From contig JAUJLY010000226.1 in assembly GCA_030447145.1 (NCBI GenBank), positions 1 to 5,611 of the forward strand: a stretch of 5,611 nucleotides of DNA, given 5' to 3'. The notes below the pieces were generated by a model. That model was not told the origin of the DNA. It searched no databases and saw only the letters and a program-made list of their open reading frames with translations. Both the position numbers and the translations under genes were made by a program. Positions 1 to 5,611 of the stretch are shown in pieces. Every line of letters begins with the position of its first letter. Positions within the stretch are counted from its first letter, which is position 1. The DNA comes from Thermomicrobiales bacterium (lineage in GTDB: Bacteria; Chloroflexota; Chloroflexia; Thermomicrobiales; UBA6265).

Positions 1-785
1 ATCATCAGGGCACTGCCGATGCCGACCCTGCTACGGCCGATGACCGACAGCACCGAGAGCATGACCAGGAGCATGCCGGTGAGTCCGGCTGTTTTCCAGA
101 TGAACTTTGGTGCGCTAAGCCGGTCCGCGTGCCGGCGAAGCGACAGGGCTACGAACGCTGAGACCGTGCCAATTGCAAGTGCTGGTCCAACCCATTGCAA
201 GACGTCGTGCAGTGTTTTTGCGCCGCCTTCGAGCGGATCGGGCGGTGGCGGGAAGTAAATGCTGCCATAACGGATCTGCCTCAACCCATACACCATTGCC
301 TCGAAGGGAAACTCCATATCGAGCAACGTGCTGACATCCCGATCGAGCACCGACTGAAGGTATTCGGGTGTGAGGCCCGAGTCGTCGAATGTCGATGCGC
401 CCAGTGATGCAACAGCAGTGCTGGCTGTCGGGTTATCGGGAACGAAAGAGAGGAGGATGACCAGACCGTCGTCGGCACCTGGAGAGGATTCGACATCCCA
501 TTCACGCCGGACCGTGTCCGCAAAGATACGCGAGGACTCTTTTTCGGCTTCATTAGCGGTTGCGGTGCGGACATAGACAACGCTGGGGATGCCGGATCGC
601 TGCATCAACCGGGAGTCACGGGTAAGGGTCACCTGTTGGTCTTCAGGGAAGACATCGGAAGGGTCGTAAAAGTAGGGAAGCGTCTCCGGTGGTGGGTCTG
701 GCTGCGCTTGTGCTGCCGTGAACTCCGGAACACCAGGCAGAAGGAGGTAGAGCATCAGCACGGTCAGTAAGGCGCTTCCCCTCAT
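1..785 (-). CDS. TPM-domain (DUF477-type) secreted/membrane protein, partial at the window edge
   Basis: I translated this by hand: 261 codons are open from ATG at 785 to the left edge, with no stop, so the 3' end is missing. Residues 1-27 look like a Sec signal peptide: a hydrophobic run (about 4-18), then a likely cleavage after Ala-Gln-Ala (25-27). Residues about 39-178 fit the TPM fold: a starting Tyr-Asp-Pro-Ser-Asp, a strand with Pro-Ser-Val-Val-Tyr-Val (67-72), an Asp-Asp-Gly-Leu-Val-Ile-Leu-Leu core (105-112), and a helical end (about 139-172). A proline-rich linker (179-184) precedes two membrane helices (about 197-216 and 232-250). TPM proteins are envelope proteins; some have been linked to phosphatase activity or photosystem II repair, but no specific role can be given here. 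The start is uncertain: GGAGG abuts the ATG with no spacer, and in-frame GTG (815) and ATG (884) lie upstream. The signal-peptide fit favours 785, or 815 with a longer basic N-terminus. Confidence 0.75.
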   Translation of the reverse strand, partial: MRGSALLTVLMLYLLLPGVPEFTAAQAQPDPPPETLPYFYDPSDVFPEDQQVTLTRDSRLMQRSGIPSVVYVRTATANEAEKESSRIFADTVRREWDVESSPGADDGLVILLSFVPDNPTASTAVASLGASTFDDSGLTPEYLQSVLDRDVSTLLDMEFPFEAMVYGLRQIRYGSIYFPPPPDPLEGGAKTLHDVLQWVGPALAIGTVSAFVALSLRRHADRLSAPKFIWKTAGLTGMLLVMLSVLSVIGRSRVGIGSALM

Positions 786-849
786 CCTCCAGTATTGATG
801 GCCAGGCGTTCGCACTCGGCGAATCCTGTCTCCACTCCCGGCATCCGCA

Positions 850-2232
850 TTACGGTCGTGAAGTGTCGGCTGCGGGCGAATCATTACGTGTAACAAGTTT
901 CTGGACCCCGTAGACGGCGTATCCCACGCTGTAGCCGATGGCGACAACCATGCCCAGCAAAATAGGGAGATAGTAGCGTTCAAAGTCTACTCGCATAGTC
1001 ATGATGATCGTCGCGGTCTGGAAGATAACGAGCCCCACGATCGCAAGCTCGGCACTGCGGAGACCCTTCCTGAGGCCGACGCCGAGCAGGAGCAGGATGC
1101 CGATGGTCGCAAGCACAACGTCCAGCATGGAGAGGCGATCCCCCAATGCCGGTAACCCGATGGTGGTAAGAAATTCTTTGGTGGAGCTCCAGGTCTGACC
1201 CAGCGCATGGATGGTTCGGTCCAGCGCGTCGAGTGGCGTATCCGTGCGAAACCGGGGAAAAAGCCGGTACTGGTTCGCCATCTCTTCCTGACGGAAGCGG
1301 ATCAAGGCTAACATGCGGCCTATCGGGTTTGGCCACAGATAGGGATAGATCAGTACGAACGTCGCCATGGCAGTGATCGGGGTCGACAGAAGCATCCAGC
1401 CGAGCTCACGAAATGACGGAAGCCCGAGTATGCCATGGGGGCTGGCGCTCCTGAGCATGCGACCATCCCGCCAGCCCCGAAGGAGCAACAGGGCGCCAAT
1501 CCCAGCCAGGGGAACGACGAGAGCGAGCGGTGTGAACTTGTTCGCGCCGCCGATGCCGATCAGGACACCAGTAGCGATGGCCCATCCCCAGCCCGGTCTC
1601 CGCATAAGCTGGATGACGCAGAGCATAAGGAGGGCCAAGGTCAGCGTAAGCGTCGTATCAGCCAGTGCGAGACGGTTGTGCCACAACTGTAAGGGATTGG
1701 CAATGAGAAAAAGCGCGCCAACCACTCCGCCAACTGGATTCGTAAGTTGCCGAACGACCAGGTAGACCACCGTTACGGCAACGGCGCCAAGGAAGGAGTT
1801 CCAACGGCGTCCGGCAAGCAGGTCGCCCCGTTCGGGCAGAGTACCAAGCGAGCGGTTGAAATCGTCACTGCGGCGGAAGTCATAGGCATCGTTGGTGTTG
1901 AGGTCGCGCCCCTGAACGAGCAGTCCGATTCCCATCATGTAAGAGCCGACGGGCGGCTGTCCCCGACTCAGGAACTGGTCGTTCCAGGTTGGGCCAAAAG
2001 GGTCGGCCAGGTCAGTAAAATAATGGGCACGGTTTAGCCATCGACTCTCATCCTTGTGAAAGGGCGTAGAGTTCACGCCGCTCAAATGGGTCGCCATCGC
2101 AATCAGGAACAAGAGCGCCATCATCACGATGTCGATCCTGCGGCTCCGGCTATGCTCCTGGCGGAGAGCGGCGGTCGGAAGCACGGGATACTTCGTCAGC
2201 GTCTGGACGTCCGTATACGGGGAACTAGACAT
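850..2232 (-). CDS. GT-C superfamily membrane glycosyltransferase (GT39/ArnT-PMT-like), number 2
   Basis: This is a 460-residue polytopic protein with about ten hydrophobic segments (first at about 33-50, last at about 421-443). Family features visible: His-Lys-Asp-Glu at 59-62 in the first external loop, where GT-C enzymes carry a catalytic acidic residue; Gly-Gln-Pro-Pro-Val-Gly at 91-96, like the His/Gln-Pro-Pro motif of PMT/ArnT proteins; Leu-Ala-Asp-Thr at 190-193; Asn-Lys-Phe-Thr-Pro at 231-235; and Arg-Tyr-Tyr-Leu-Pro-Ile at 419-424 before the last helix. Such enzymes move a sugar from a polyprenyl-phosphate donor to an acceptor outside the cytoplasmic membrane. A basic, hydrophilic N-terminal stretch of about 32 residues precedes the first helix. 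I chose ATG at 2232, which overlaps the methyltransferase stop by 8 nt (ATGTCTAG). In-frame ATG at 2253 and TTG at 2277 are possible, but no start has a clear Shine-Dalgarno, so re-initiation after the methyltransferase is likely. Donor and acceptor are unknown. Confidence 0.86.
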   Translation of the reverse strand: MSSSPYTDVQTLTKYPVLPTAALRQEHSRSRRIDIVMMALLFLIAMATHLSGVNSTPFHKDESRWLNRAHYFTDLADPFGPTWNDQFLSRGQPPVGSYMMGIGLLVQGRDLNTNDAYDFRRSDDFNRSLGTLPERGDLLAGRRWNSFLGAVAVTVVYLVVRQLTNPVGGVVGALFLIANPLQLWHNRLALADTTLTLTLALLMLCVIQLMRRPGWGWAIATGVLIGIGGANKFTPLALVVPLAGIGALLLLRGWRDGRMLRSASPHGILGLPSFRELGWMLLSTPITAMATFVLIYPYLWPNPIGRMLALIRFRQEEMANQYRLFPRFRTDTPLDALDRTIHALGQTWSSTKEFLTTIGLPALGDRLSMLDVVLATIGILLLLGVGLRKGLRSAELAIVGLVIFQTATIIMTMRVDFERYYLPILLGMVVAIGYSVGYAVYGVQKLVTRNDSPAADTSRP

Positions 2233-2977
2233 TTTTGCGGGCGAGTATGACATTGTGAGCGCAGAGCCTGTTGACAACTGGAATCTGCTCGACGATACGC
2301 TCCAGTAGCGCGACAGGGGCCATCAGAATTTTCGGGGTGAAGTCAGGCACCATACCCAGTGGCTTCGCCTCGATGGGTGTGGCGTTGCCCGCCTTCAGGC
2401 CGTCCAGAATCTCCTGCTCCGGAACCAGGCGCTCGGCACCCGTGTCCTGGGGAACTCGCTTCATGAGGATGGGCCAATAGGGATTCCGGGGATTGTGATC
2501 CCACACAAGCACCATCCCGCCCGGTCTTGTGACGCGGCACATTTCGACCAAGGTGTCGCGGACATCCTGCGGATCAGCGACGTGATGCATCACCGCGACA
2601 CAGTAGGTGAAATCAAACGTTCCGTCGTCGAACGGCAGGTCCTGTCCCGGCGCGTGAACCGTCTTCAGTCTCGAATCTCGCTTTGCCATATGATGCAGCA
2701 TGGCGGCGAAGGGATCCGCCCCGGTAACGTCATAACCCTGATGGAGCAGACGCTCCGCCAGGACCCCGGTCCCGCAGCCGACATCCAGGATCTTGCTACC
2801 GCTCAGGACGTGCTCACGCACGAACGCCGTCCGCTTGTCAATGTAATGCTCCATGACATGAACCGGGAGGCTCTCGTCATATTCATCGGCCACGGCGTCA
2901 AAGTCGGTCTGCCCATGTTCACCGGTCGTCTTTGGCCTCGGTGCGGTCGGCGCCACCGGACTCAGCGTTCTCTTCAC
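2225..2977 (-). CDS. Class I SAM-dependent methyltransferase (Methyltransf_11/25-like)
   Basis: This 250-residue soluble protein has the Rossmann-type SAM site. Motif I is Ile-Leu-Asp-Val-Gly-Cys-Gly-Thr-Gly at 63-71. An acidic residue that should bind the SAM ribose is Asp88, in Gly-Ala-Asp-Pro-Phe. Ala-Pro-Gly-Gln-Asp-Leu-Pro-Phe at 109-116 precedes the Phe-Asp-Phe-Thr-Tyr strand (motif II). His-His-Val (131-133) and Arg-Pro-Gly-Gly (151-154) complete the usual pattern. The length is normal for a small-molecule or lipid/sugar methyltransferase. The region after about 160 is family-specific and ends in an Ala-His-Asn-Val-Ile segment (240-244). The start is GTG, supported by GGAG 8 nt upstream; the GT2 stop lies only 3 nt before it, so the two genes are probably coupled. 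The 3' end overlaps the next glycosyltransferase by 8 nt. The substrate is unknown; methylation of a sugar or of a lipid-linked glycan is an inference from the neighbours. Confidence 0.93.
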   Translation of the reverse strand: MKRTLSPVAPTAPRPKTTGEHGQTDFDAVADEYDESLPVHVMEHYIDKRTAFVREHVLSGSKILDVGCGTGVLAERLLHQGYDVTGADPFAAMLHHMAKRDSRLKTVHAPGQDLPFDDGTFDFTYCVAVMHHVADPQDVRDTLVEMCRVTRPGGMVLVWDHNPRNPYWPILMKRVPQDTGAERLVPEQEILDGLKAGNATPIEAKPLGMVPDFTPKILMAPVALLERIVEQIPVVNRLCAHNVILARKNV

Positions 2978-2980
2978 TGA

Positions 2981-3733
2981 TCAGTCTCCATCAAGCATCC
3001 TTGGGGCGGCCCTAATGCGTCCGCCGCGGGCCATTCTTAGCCGGAACCTCAGGATGAAGCCTATCATCTGAAATCCAAGCTTGACGGCCTTGCGAAGATC
3101 GCCCGTGACGGAGGACTCACCGACCCGCGGGAGGTAGTTGACGGGTACTTCGACGACGCGGGCGCCTGACGTGATAACCAGCAGCATCAGCTCCGGGCCA
3201 AAGTGACTTCCACCAACGGTGAACTTCGGCTGAATCTTCTCCAGCGTGTCTCGTGTCAGGAGCCGGTAGGTGCAACCGACATCGCTCAGATGACTGGTGT
3301 TGAAGAGGACTTCTACCAGCTTGGCAACAGCCCAGTTTCCCCATCTGAGGAACGTGCCCATGTTGGCGCCGCTCCAGATCATCTCGCGCGTGGTCCGGGT
3401 CCCGAAGACGGCGTCACAATCATCGGAGTAGGTCAGGAGCTTGACGGCGTCCCGGGGCAGGAAGGTACCGTCCGGCTCCGCAAGGATCAGAAGGTCTCCT
3501 GTCGCTTCCGCAAGGCCCCGCCGATAGGAATAGCCGTAACCCTGCTTCGATTCGAAAACCTGACGCGCTTCGGTTTGCTCGACTTCTTCCCTGGTACCTG
3601 GCTCGGCATTATTGTTGACAACGACGACCTCATCCACCAAGCCTGTGGCGAGGAAGCCGTTGATAACGCCTTGAATGGAGTCCTTCTCGGCATACGTGCC
3701 GAGTACGACAGATACAGTGCGCCCGTTCCACAT
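2981..3733 (-). CDS. Family 2 glycosyltransferase, dolichol-phosphate-mannose-synthase-like
   Basis: This 250-residue GT-A fold protein has no multi-span membrane domain. The first strand, Val-Ser-Val-Val-Leu-Gly-Thr-Tyr at 7-14, is followed by Ala-Glu-Lys-Asp. Then come Val-Val-Val-Val-Asn-Asn-Asn (36-42), the metal-binding segment Glu-Pro-Asp-Gly-Thr-Phe (86-91, an ExD where many relatives have DxD), Gly-Thr-Arg-Thr-Thr (111-115), Asp-Val-Gly-Cys-Thr-Tyr-Arg (151-157), Gly-Pro-Glu-Leu-Met (179-183), and Val-Pro-Val-Asn-Tyr with Arg-Val-Gly-Glu-Ser-Ser (196-208). A hydrophobic, basic C-terminus (about 214-237) could sit on the membrane. Relatives transfer a sugar from a nucleotide-sugar to polyprenyl phosphate at the cytoplasmic face, giving the donor that GT-C enzymes use, which fits the two GT-C neighbours. 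ATG at 3733 is the only ordinary start after the upstream in-frame stop, and AGAAGG lies 11 nt before it. The sugar is unknown. Confidence 0.93.
   Translation of the reverse strand: MWNGRTVSVVLGTYAEKDSIQGVINGFLATGLVDEVVVVNNNAEPGTREEVEQTEARQVFESKQGYGYSYRRGLAEATGDLLILAEPDGTFLPRDAVKLLTYSDDCDAVFGTRTTREMIWSGANMGTFLRWGNWAVAKLVEVLFNTSHLSDVGCTYRLLTRDTLEKIQPKFTVGGSHFGPELMLLVITSGARVVEVPVNYLPRVGESSVTGDLRKAVKLGFQMIGFILRFRLRMARGGRIRAAPRMLDGD
2986..2989 (-). promoter_or_regulatory. Shine-Dalgarno site that fixes the GTG start of the methyltransferase
   Basis: GGAG lies 8 nt before the GTG at 2977, within the last codons of the GT2 gene. This is the best-placed ribosome binding site in the window and is the reason for accepting the non-ATG start. 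Confidence 0.7.
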
Positions 3734-3744
3734 GAAGCAGATGT

Positions 3745-3750
3745 CCTTCT
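3745..3750 (-). promoter_or_regulatory. Shine-Dalgarno site of the GT2 gene
   Basis: AGAAGG lies 11 nt before the ATG at 3733, in the short gap after GT-C number 1. The spacing is slightly long, but no other ordinary start codon occurs in that frame after the upstream stop, so the site supports this start. Confidence 0.5.
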
Positions 3751-3780
3751 GATGACCGTGACGGCGACCCTTGATGTGCA

Positions 3781-3807
3781 GGGAAAACCGTAAGCATCAC
3801 GGTTCCC
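3781..3807 (-). other. Hairpin over the GT-C number 1 stop codon
   Basis: On the transcript strand, GGGAACCGT pairs with ACGGTTTTCCC across a 7-nt loop, GATGCTT, with a 2-nt bulge. This gives about nine base pairs. The TGA stop codon (3799-3797) begins at the top of the left arm and continues into the loop. No run of T follows on either strand, so it is not a standard intrinsic terminator. It could slow exonucleases, tune expression of the downstream genes, or be chance. Confidence 0.45.
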
Positions 3808-5527
3808 TTGGCGAATCTGCCTTTCGCAGAAGATACATGGTTCGCGTATCGTCATCCATCCAGGATGAAAACGCATCTTGTTTGATGACTGTGTGCTCAG
3901 GAAGCACACGCGTCGAGACGACATACGTTGAGTCCGTTGCCGGACCAAAGAGATCGGTCCACCAGGGACCACCTGGTGTGCGCTGGTCAATGCCATGTTC
4001 GATCGAGTAGTCGTAGAGGTAATAGCCATCCCAACTCGCGCCCGCGTCGAGCTGCACAAGGGGAACACCTGACTCAACGGCTTCGTGAGCCATCTCCCAG
4101 GTTGCCCCCTGGAAAACAAGGAAGTCTCGCGTGCCGATGATCGAGAATGCCGCAATGAGGGCCGTCGCAATCCAGGCGATTGGCAAGATGAGACGCCGGT
4201 CATTCAGTGCCCAAAGCAGGAGGACGACGCTGATCGGCACCAGGGGCAGCATGTAACGATCGACCGAGATGATCCAGTTCCGGAAATGGAAGGACGGCGG
4301 CAGGGCGCCTATGAACTGCCAGGACCCGATCATGCAGAGCAACGAGGCGCTGGCGCGCTCAGGTGTTGCGCGTTCGACCAGGCGGGTGGCAATGAGCAAA
4401 ATGAAGACCGCTGAGGAGATCACGGCAACCCAACTGAGCCATGACACCACGTTGCCCTCCAGTAGCCAGGGCCGTCCGCCGTAGAGATCGGTAGGTCCGA
4501 TCCCTTGGGGACTGGCGTACTGCGGGATATAGGGCATGTGCCGCCCCGCCTGGGTGAAAATGATCGCGCCAACGATCAATGTCACCAACCAGATTCCCGT
4601 GATCAGTCGCCCGGTCCATGACCGTGGCATGCGCAGGGAGCGCAGCACTGGTACTGTCCCAAGTGCGATCGGGAAAACAAAGACACCGATGTAGGCGAGT
4701 GCAATGTAGGTCATTCGGCTGACCAGGATGCGCGATTCTCGAGCACCGGCATCAATCATCTCATCCAGAAATGCGCCTTGTTGCTCTGGCGCTCCATGGA
4801 TGAGGAAGAGCCATGCATAGTAGAGAACGACCGCAAGCGCAGGTATACCTCCGACAATCCCTGCCAACCTCGCCCCTGCAGCATTTGGTTTCCATCGGGA
4901 TGTGAAGAGGAGATAGAGGCCCACCGCCGCCGGGATGAGGATGCCCTGTTGCCTGACGAGGAAGGTGAGCGCCGCAATCGCCGACGCGAACAGCACCGTG
5001 CGTGGGCTGTACTGTGCAGGGCGCAATCCACGAACATAGAGCCATGTTGATATCACCAACAGCGCGGTGAAGTGCGGGTCTGTCATGAAGGTGAAGGCGA
5101 GGCCGAAGGTGAGGGGATTGAAGAGGTAGATCGCTGCACCTAGCGCGGAGCGCTGCGGAGAGATCCGCATGTCCCGGCAGAGCGTGTACAGTGTGGCGGT
5201 GCTCAACAGGACGAGGGTGATCGTCGAGAGCCGGGTAGAAACGAACGACACCTCGAAGGCGGAAAAGAGCGCGCCCCAGAGCACCTGGAAGACGAGGGTG
5301 ACGACCGAGAGATCAAGGATCTCGAGGCGCCCGTCTTTCACCAGCACCTCGACTGACCGCGTGTAAACCCAGTCATCCCCCACGGGCACATTTTTGAACG
5401 TCGGGATGACGAACATCGCCAGGAGGAAGACGGCAAACACCAGGGCAATCGGGACGTGCGACATATGGGAGGGCGCCTCAGGAGCCGCTGCGTTGCTCTC
5501 TGATCCTTGTCTGCTCGTGTGGCTCAT
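3797..5527 (-). CDS. GT-C superfamily membrane glycosyltransferase (ArnT/GT39-like), number 1
   Basis: This 576-residue protein has about 12-13 hydrophobic segments, the first at about 25-42 and the last at about 444-463. The first external loop holds Val-Gly-Asp-Asp-Trp (49-53); the paired acidic residues Asp51-Asp52 sit where GT-C enzymes place their catalytic acid. Thr-Asp-Pro-His (149-152) and Arg-Gln-Gln-Gly (192-195) are further loop motifs, and Asp-Arg-Tyr-Met-Leu-Pro (423-428) matches the Arg-Tyr-x-Leu-Pro motif before a late helix, as in GT-C number 2. About 110 hydrophilic residues (467-576), rich in aromatic and acidic residues, follow the last helix and should lie outside the membrane. 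The likely role is transfer of a sugar from a polyprenyl-phosphate donor to an envelope acceptor. ATG at 5527 has AGAGGG 11 nt upstream and forms an ATGA overlap with an upstream open frame; ATG at 5464 is a possible later start. It shares little visible sequence with GT-C number 2 beyond these motifs. Confidence 0.86.
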   Translation of the reverse strand: MSHTSRQGSESNAAAPEAPSHMSHVPIALVFAVFLLAMFVIPTFKNVPVGDDWVYTRSVEVLVKDGRLEILDLSVVTLVFQVLWGALFSAFEVSFVSTRLSTITLVLLSTATLYTLCRDMRISPQRSALGAAIYLFNPLTFGLAFTFMTDPHFTALLVISTWLYVRGLRPAQYSPRTVLFASAIAALTFLVRQQGILIPAAVGLYLLFTSRWKPNAAGARLAGIVGGIPALAVVLYYAWLFLIHGAPEQQGAFLDEMIDAGARESRILVSRMTYIALAYIGVFVFPIALGTVPVLRSLRMPRSWTGRLITGIWLVTLIVGAIIFTQAGRHMPYIPQYASPQGIGPTDLYGGRPWLLEGNVVSWLSWVAVISSAVFILLIATRLVERATPERASASLLCMIGSWQFIGALPPSFHFRNWIISVDRYMLPLVPISVVLLLWALNDRRLILPIAWIATALIAAFSIIGTRDFLVFQGATWEMAHEAVESGVPLVQLDAGASWDGYYLYDYSIEHGIDQRTPGGPWWTDLFGPATDSTYVVSTRVLPEHTVIKQDAFSSWMDDDTRTMYLLRKADSPREP

Positions 5528-5611
5528 GTGTCCCGTTGCCCTCTGATCTTCGAGGCGGACTTCATCCTATGCGGAGCGGGCCCATACACCGTTGCCGTCA
5601 ATGTGACTGCC
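5524..5611 (-). CDS. Possible C-terminal end of an upstream gene, partial
   Basis: From position 5610 leftwards there are 28 open codons ending in TGA at 5526-5524. This TGA forms an ATGA overlap with the start of GT-C number 1. The peptide is basic near its end (Lys-Ile-Arg-Gly-Gln-Arg-Asp-Thr) and too short to assign to a family. The overlap matches the tight packing of the other genes in the block, which supports a real gene end. However, a frame of this length can stay open by chance, and no start lies inside the window apart from an internal ATG. No function can be given. Confidence 0.4.
   Translation of the reverse strand, partial: AVTLTATVYGPAPHRMKSASKIRGQRDT
5539..5544 (-). promoter_or_regulatory. 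Probable Shine-Dalgarno site of GT-C number 1
   Basis: AGAGGG lies 11 nt before the ATG at 5527, the same spacing as for the GT2 gene. A shorter GGGA lies 3 nt before the ATG but is too close to be the main site. Confidence 0.45.

Noticed and set aside
281..580. Minus-strand open frame of 99 codons near the left edge
   Set aside because: It lies inside the TPM-domain gene in another frame; the TPM frame has a signal peptide, domain pattern and membrane helices, while this one has none.
2495..2980. Plus-strand open frame of 161 codons opposite the methyltransferase
   Set aside because: It mirrors the methyltransferase gene almost end to end, and its translation has no domain-like features.
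3203..3793. Plus-strand open frame of 196 codons opposite the GT2 gene
   Set aside because: It lies wholly against a well-supported GT2 gene, has no recognisable motif, and is the kind of antisense frame that codon bias in GC-rich genes produces.
3734..3799. Selenocysteine or other programmed recoding at the UGA stop of GT-C number 1
   Set aside because: The GT2 gene has its own ribosome binding site and an N-terminus that begins where the family normally begins; a shared frame has a one-in-three chance, and the UGA lies within the hairpin itself rather than just upstream of one.
3781..3807. Intrinsic terminator after GT-C number 1
   Set aside because: The hairpin is not followed by a T-rich tract on either strand, and the downstream genes appear to belong to the same transcript.
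3487..4203. Minus-strand open frame of 238 codons bridging GT-C number 1 and the GT2 gene
   Set aside because: It is in a different frame from both genes, which have clear family motifs; its Ser/Arg-rich translation is typical of an off-frame shadow.
5570..5601. Possible promoter with TTGACG (5601-5596) and TAGGAT before GT-C number 1
   Set aside because: The two boxes are about 26 nt apart, too far for a standard sigma-70 promoter, and the stretch probably encodes the end of an upstream gene.

Overview
This window holds a compact block of genes that all read on the minus strand, from right to left. In transcription order they are: the possible last codons of an upstream gene cut by the right edge; a large polytopic GT-C type glycosyltransferase; a GT2 glycosyltransferase of the dolichol-phosphate-mannose-synthase type; a class I SAM-dependent methyltransferase; a second GT-C type glycosyltransferase; and a secreted or membrane-anchored TPM-domain protein that runs off the left edge. 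I found no convincing plus-strand gene, RNA gene, CRISPR array, insertion sequence or repeat array. The long plus-strand open frames are codon-bias shadows of the minus-strand genes.

Layout: about 5524-5611 is a 28-codon open tail ending in an ATGA overlap with the next gene. 3797-5527 is GT-C number 1. 3734-3796 is a short gap with a hairpin that straddles the preceding stop codon. 2981-3733 is the GT2 enzyme. 2225-2977 is the methyltransferase, which starts with GTG 3 nt after the GT2 stop. 850-2232 is GT-C number 2, which overlaps the methyltransferase by 8 nt. 786-849 is a short gap, or part of the next gene if that gene starts further upstream. 1-785 is the TPM-domain gene, incomplete at its 3' end. 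The short gaps and overlaps, with no terminator seen between genes, suggest one transcript whose promoter lies outside the window.

Likely joint role (inference): the GT2 enzyme resembles synthases that load a sugar from a nucleotide-sugar onto a polyprenyl phosphate on the cytoplasmic face. The two GT-C proteins resemble enzymes that use such lipid-linked sugars on the outer face of the membrane. The methyltransferase could modify the sugar, the lipid or the acceptor. Together this looks like a cell-envelope glycan or glycoprotein decoration module; no sugar or acceptor can be named from the sequence. The TPM-domain protein is an envelope protein with no obvious link to glycosyl transfer.

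Organism: a moderately GC-rich bacterium. GTG start use, tight operon packing and the style of the GT2/GT-C proteins bring environmental Chloroflexota-like or similar lineages to mind, but this is a weak impression and not an identification. Nothing here is a clearly new system. The points most worth a second look are the altered nucleotide-binding motif of the GT2 enzyme, the hairpin over the GT-C/GT2 junction, and the TPM gene next to the glycosylation genes.
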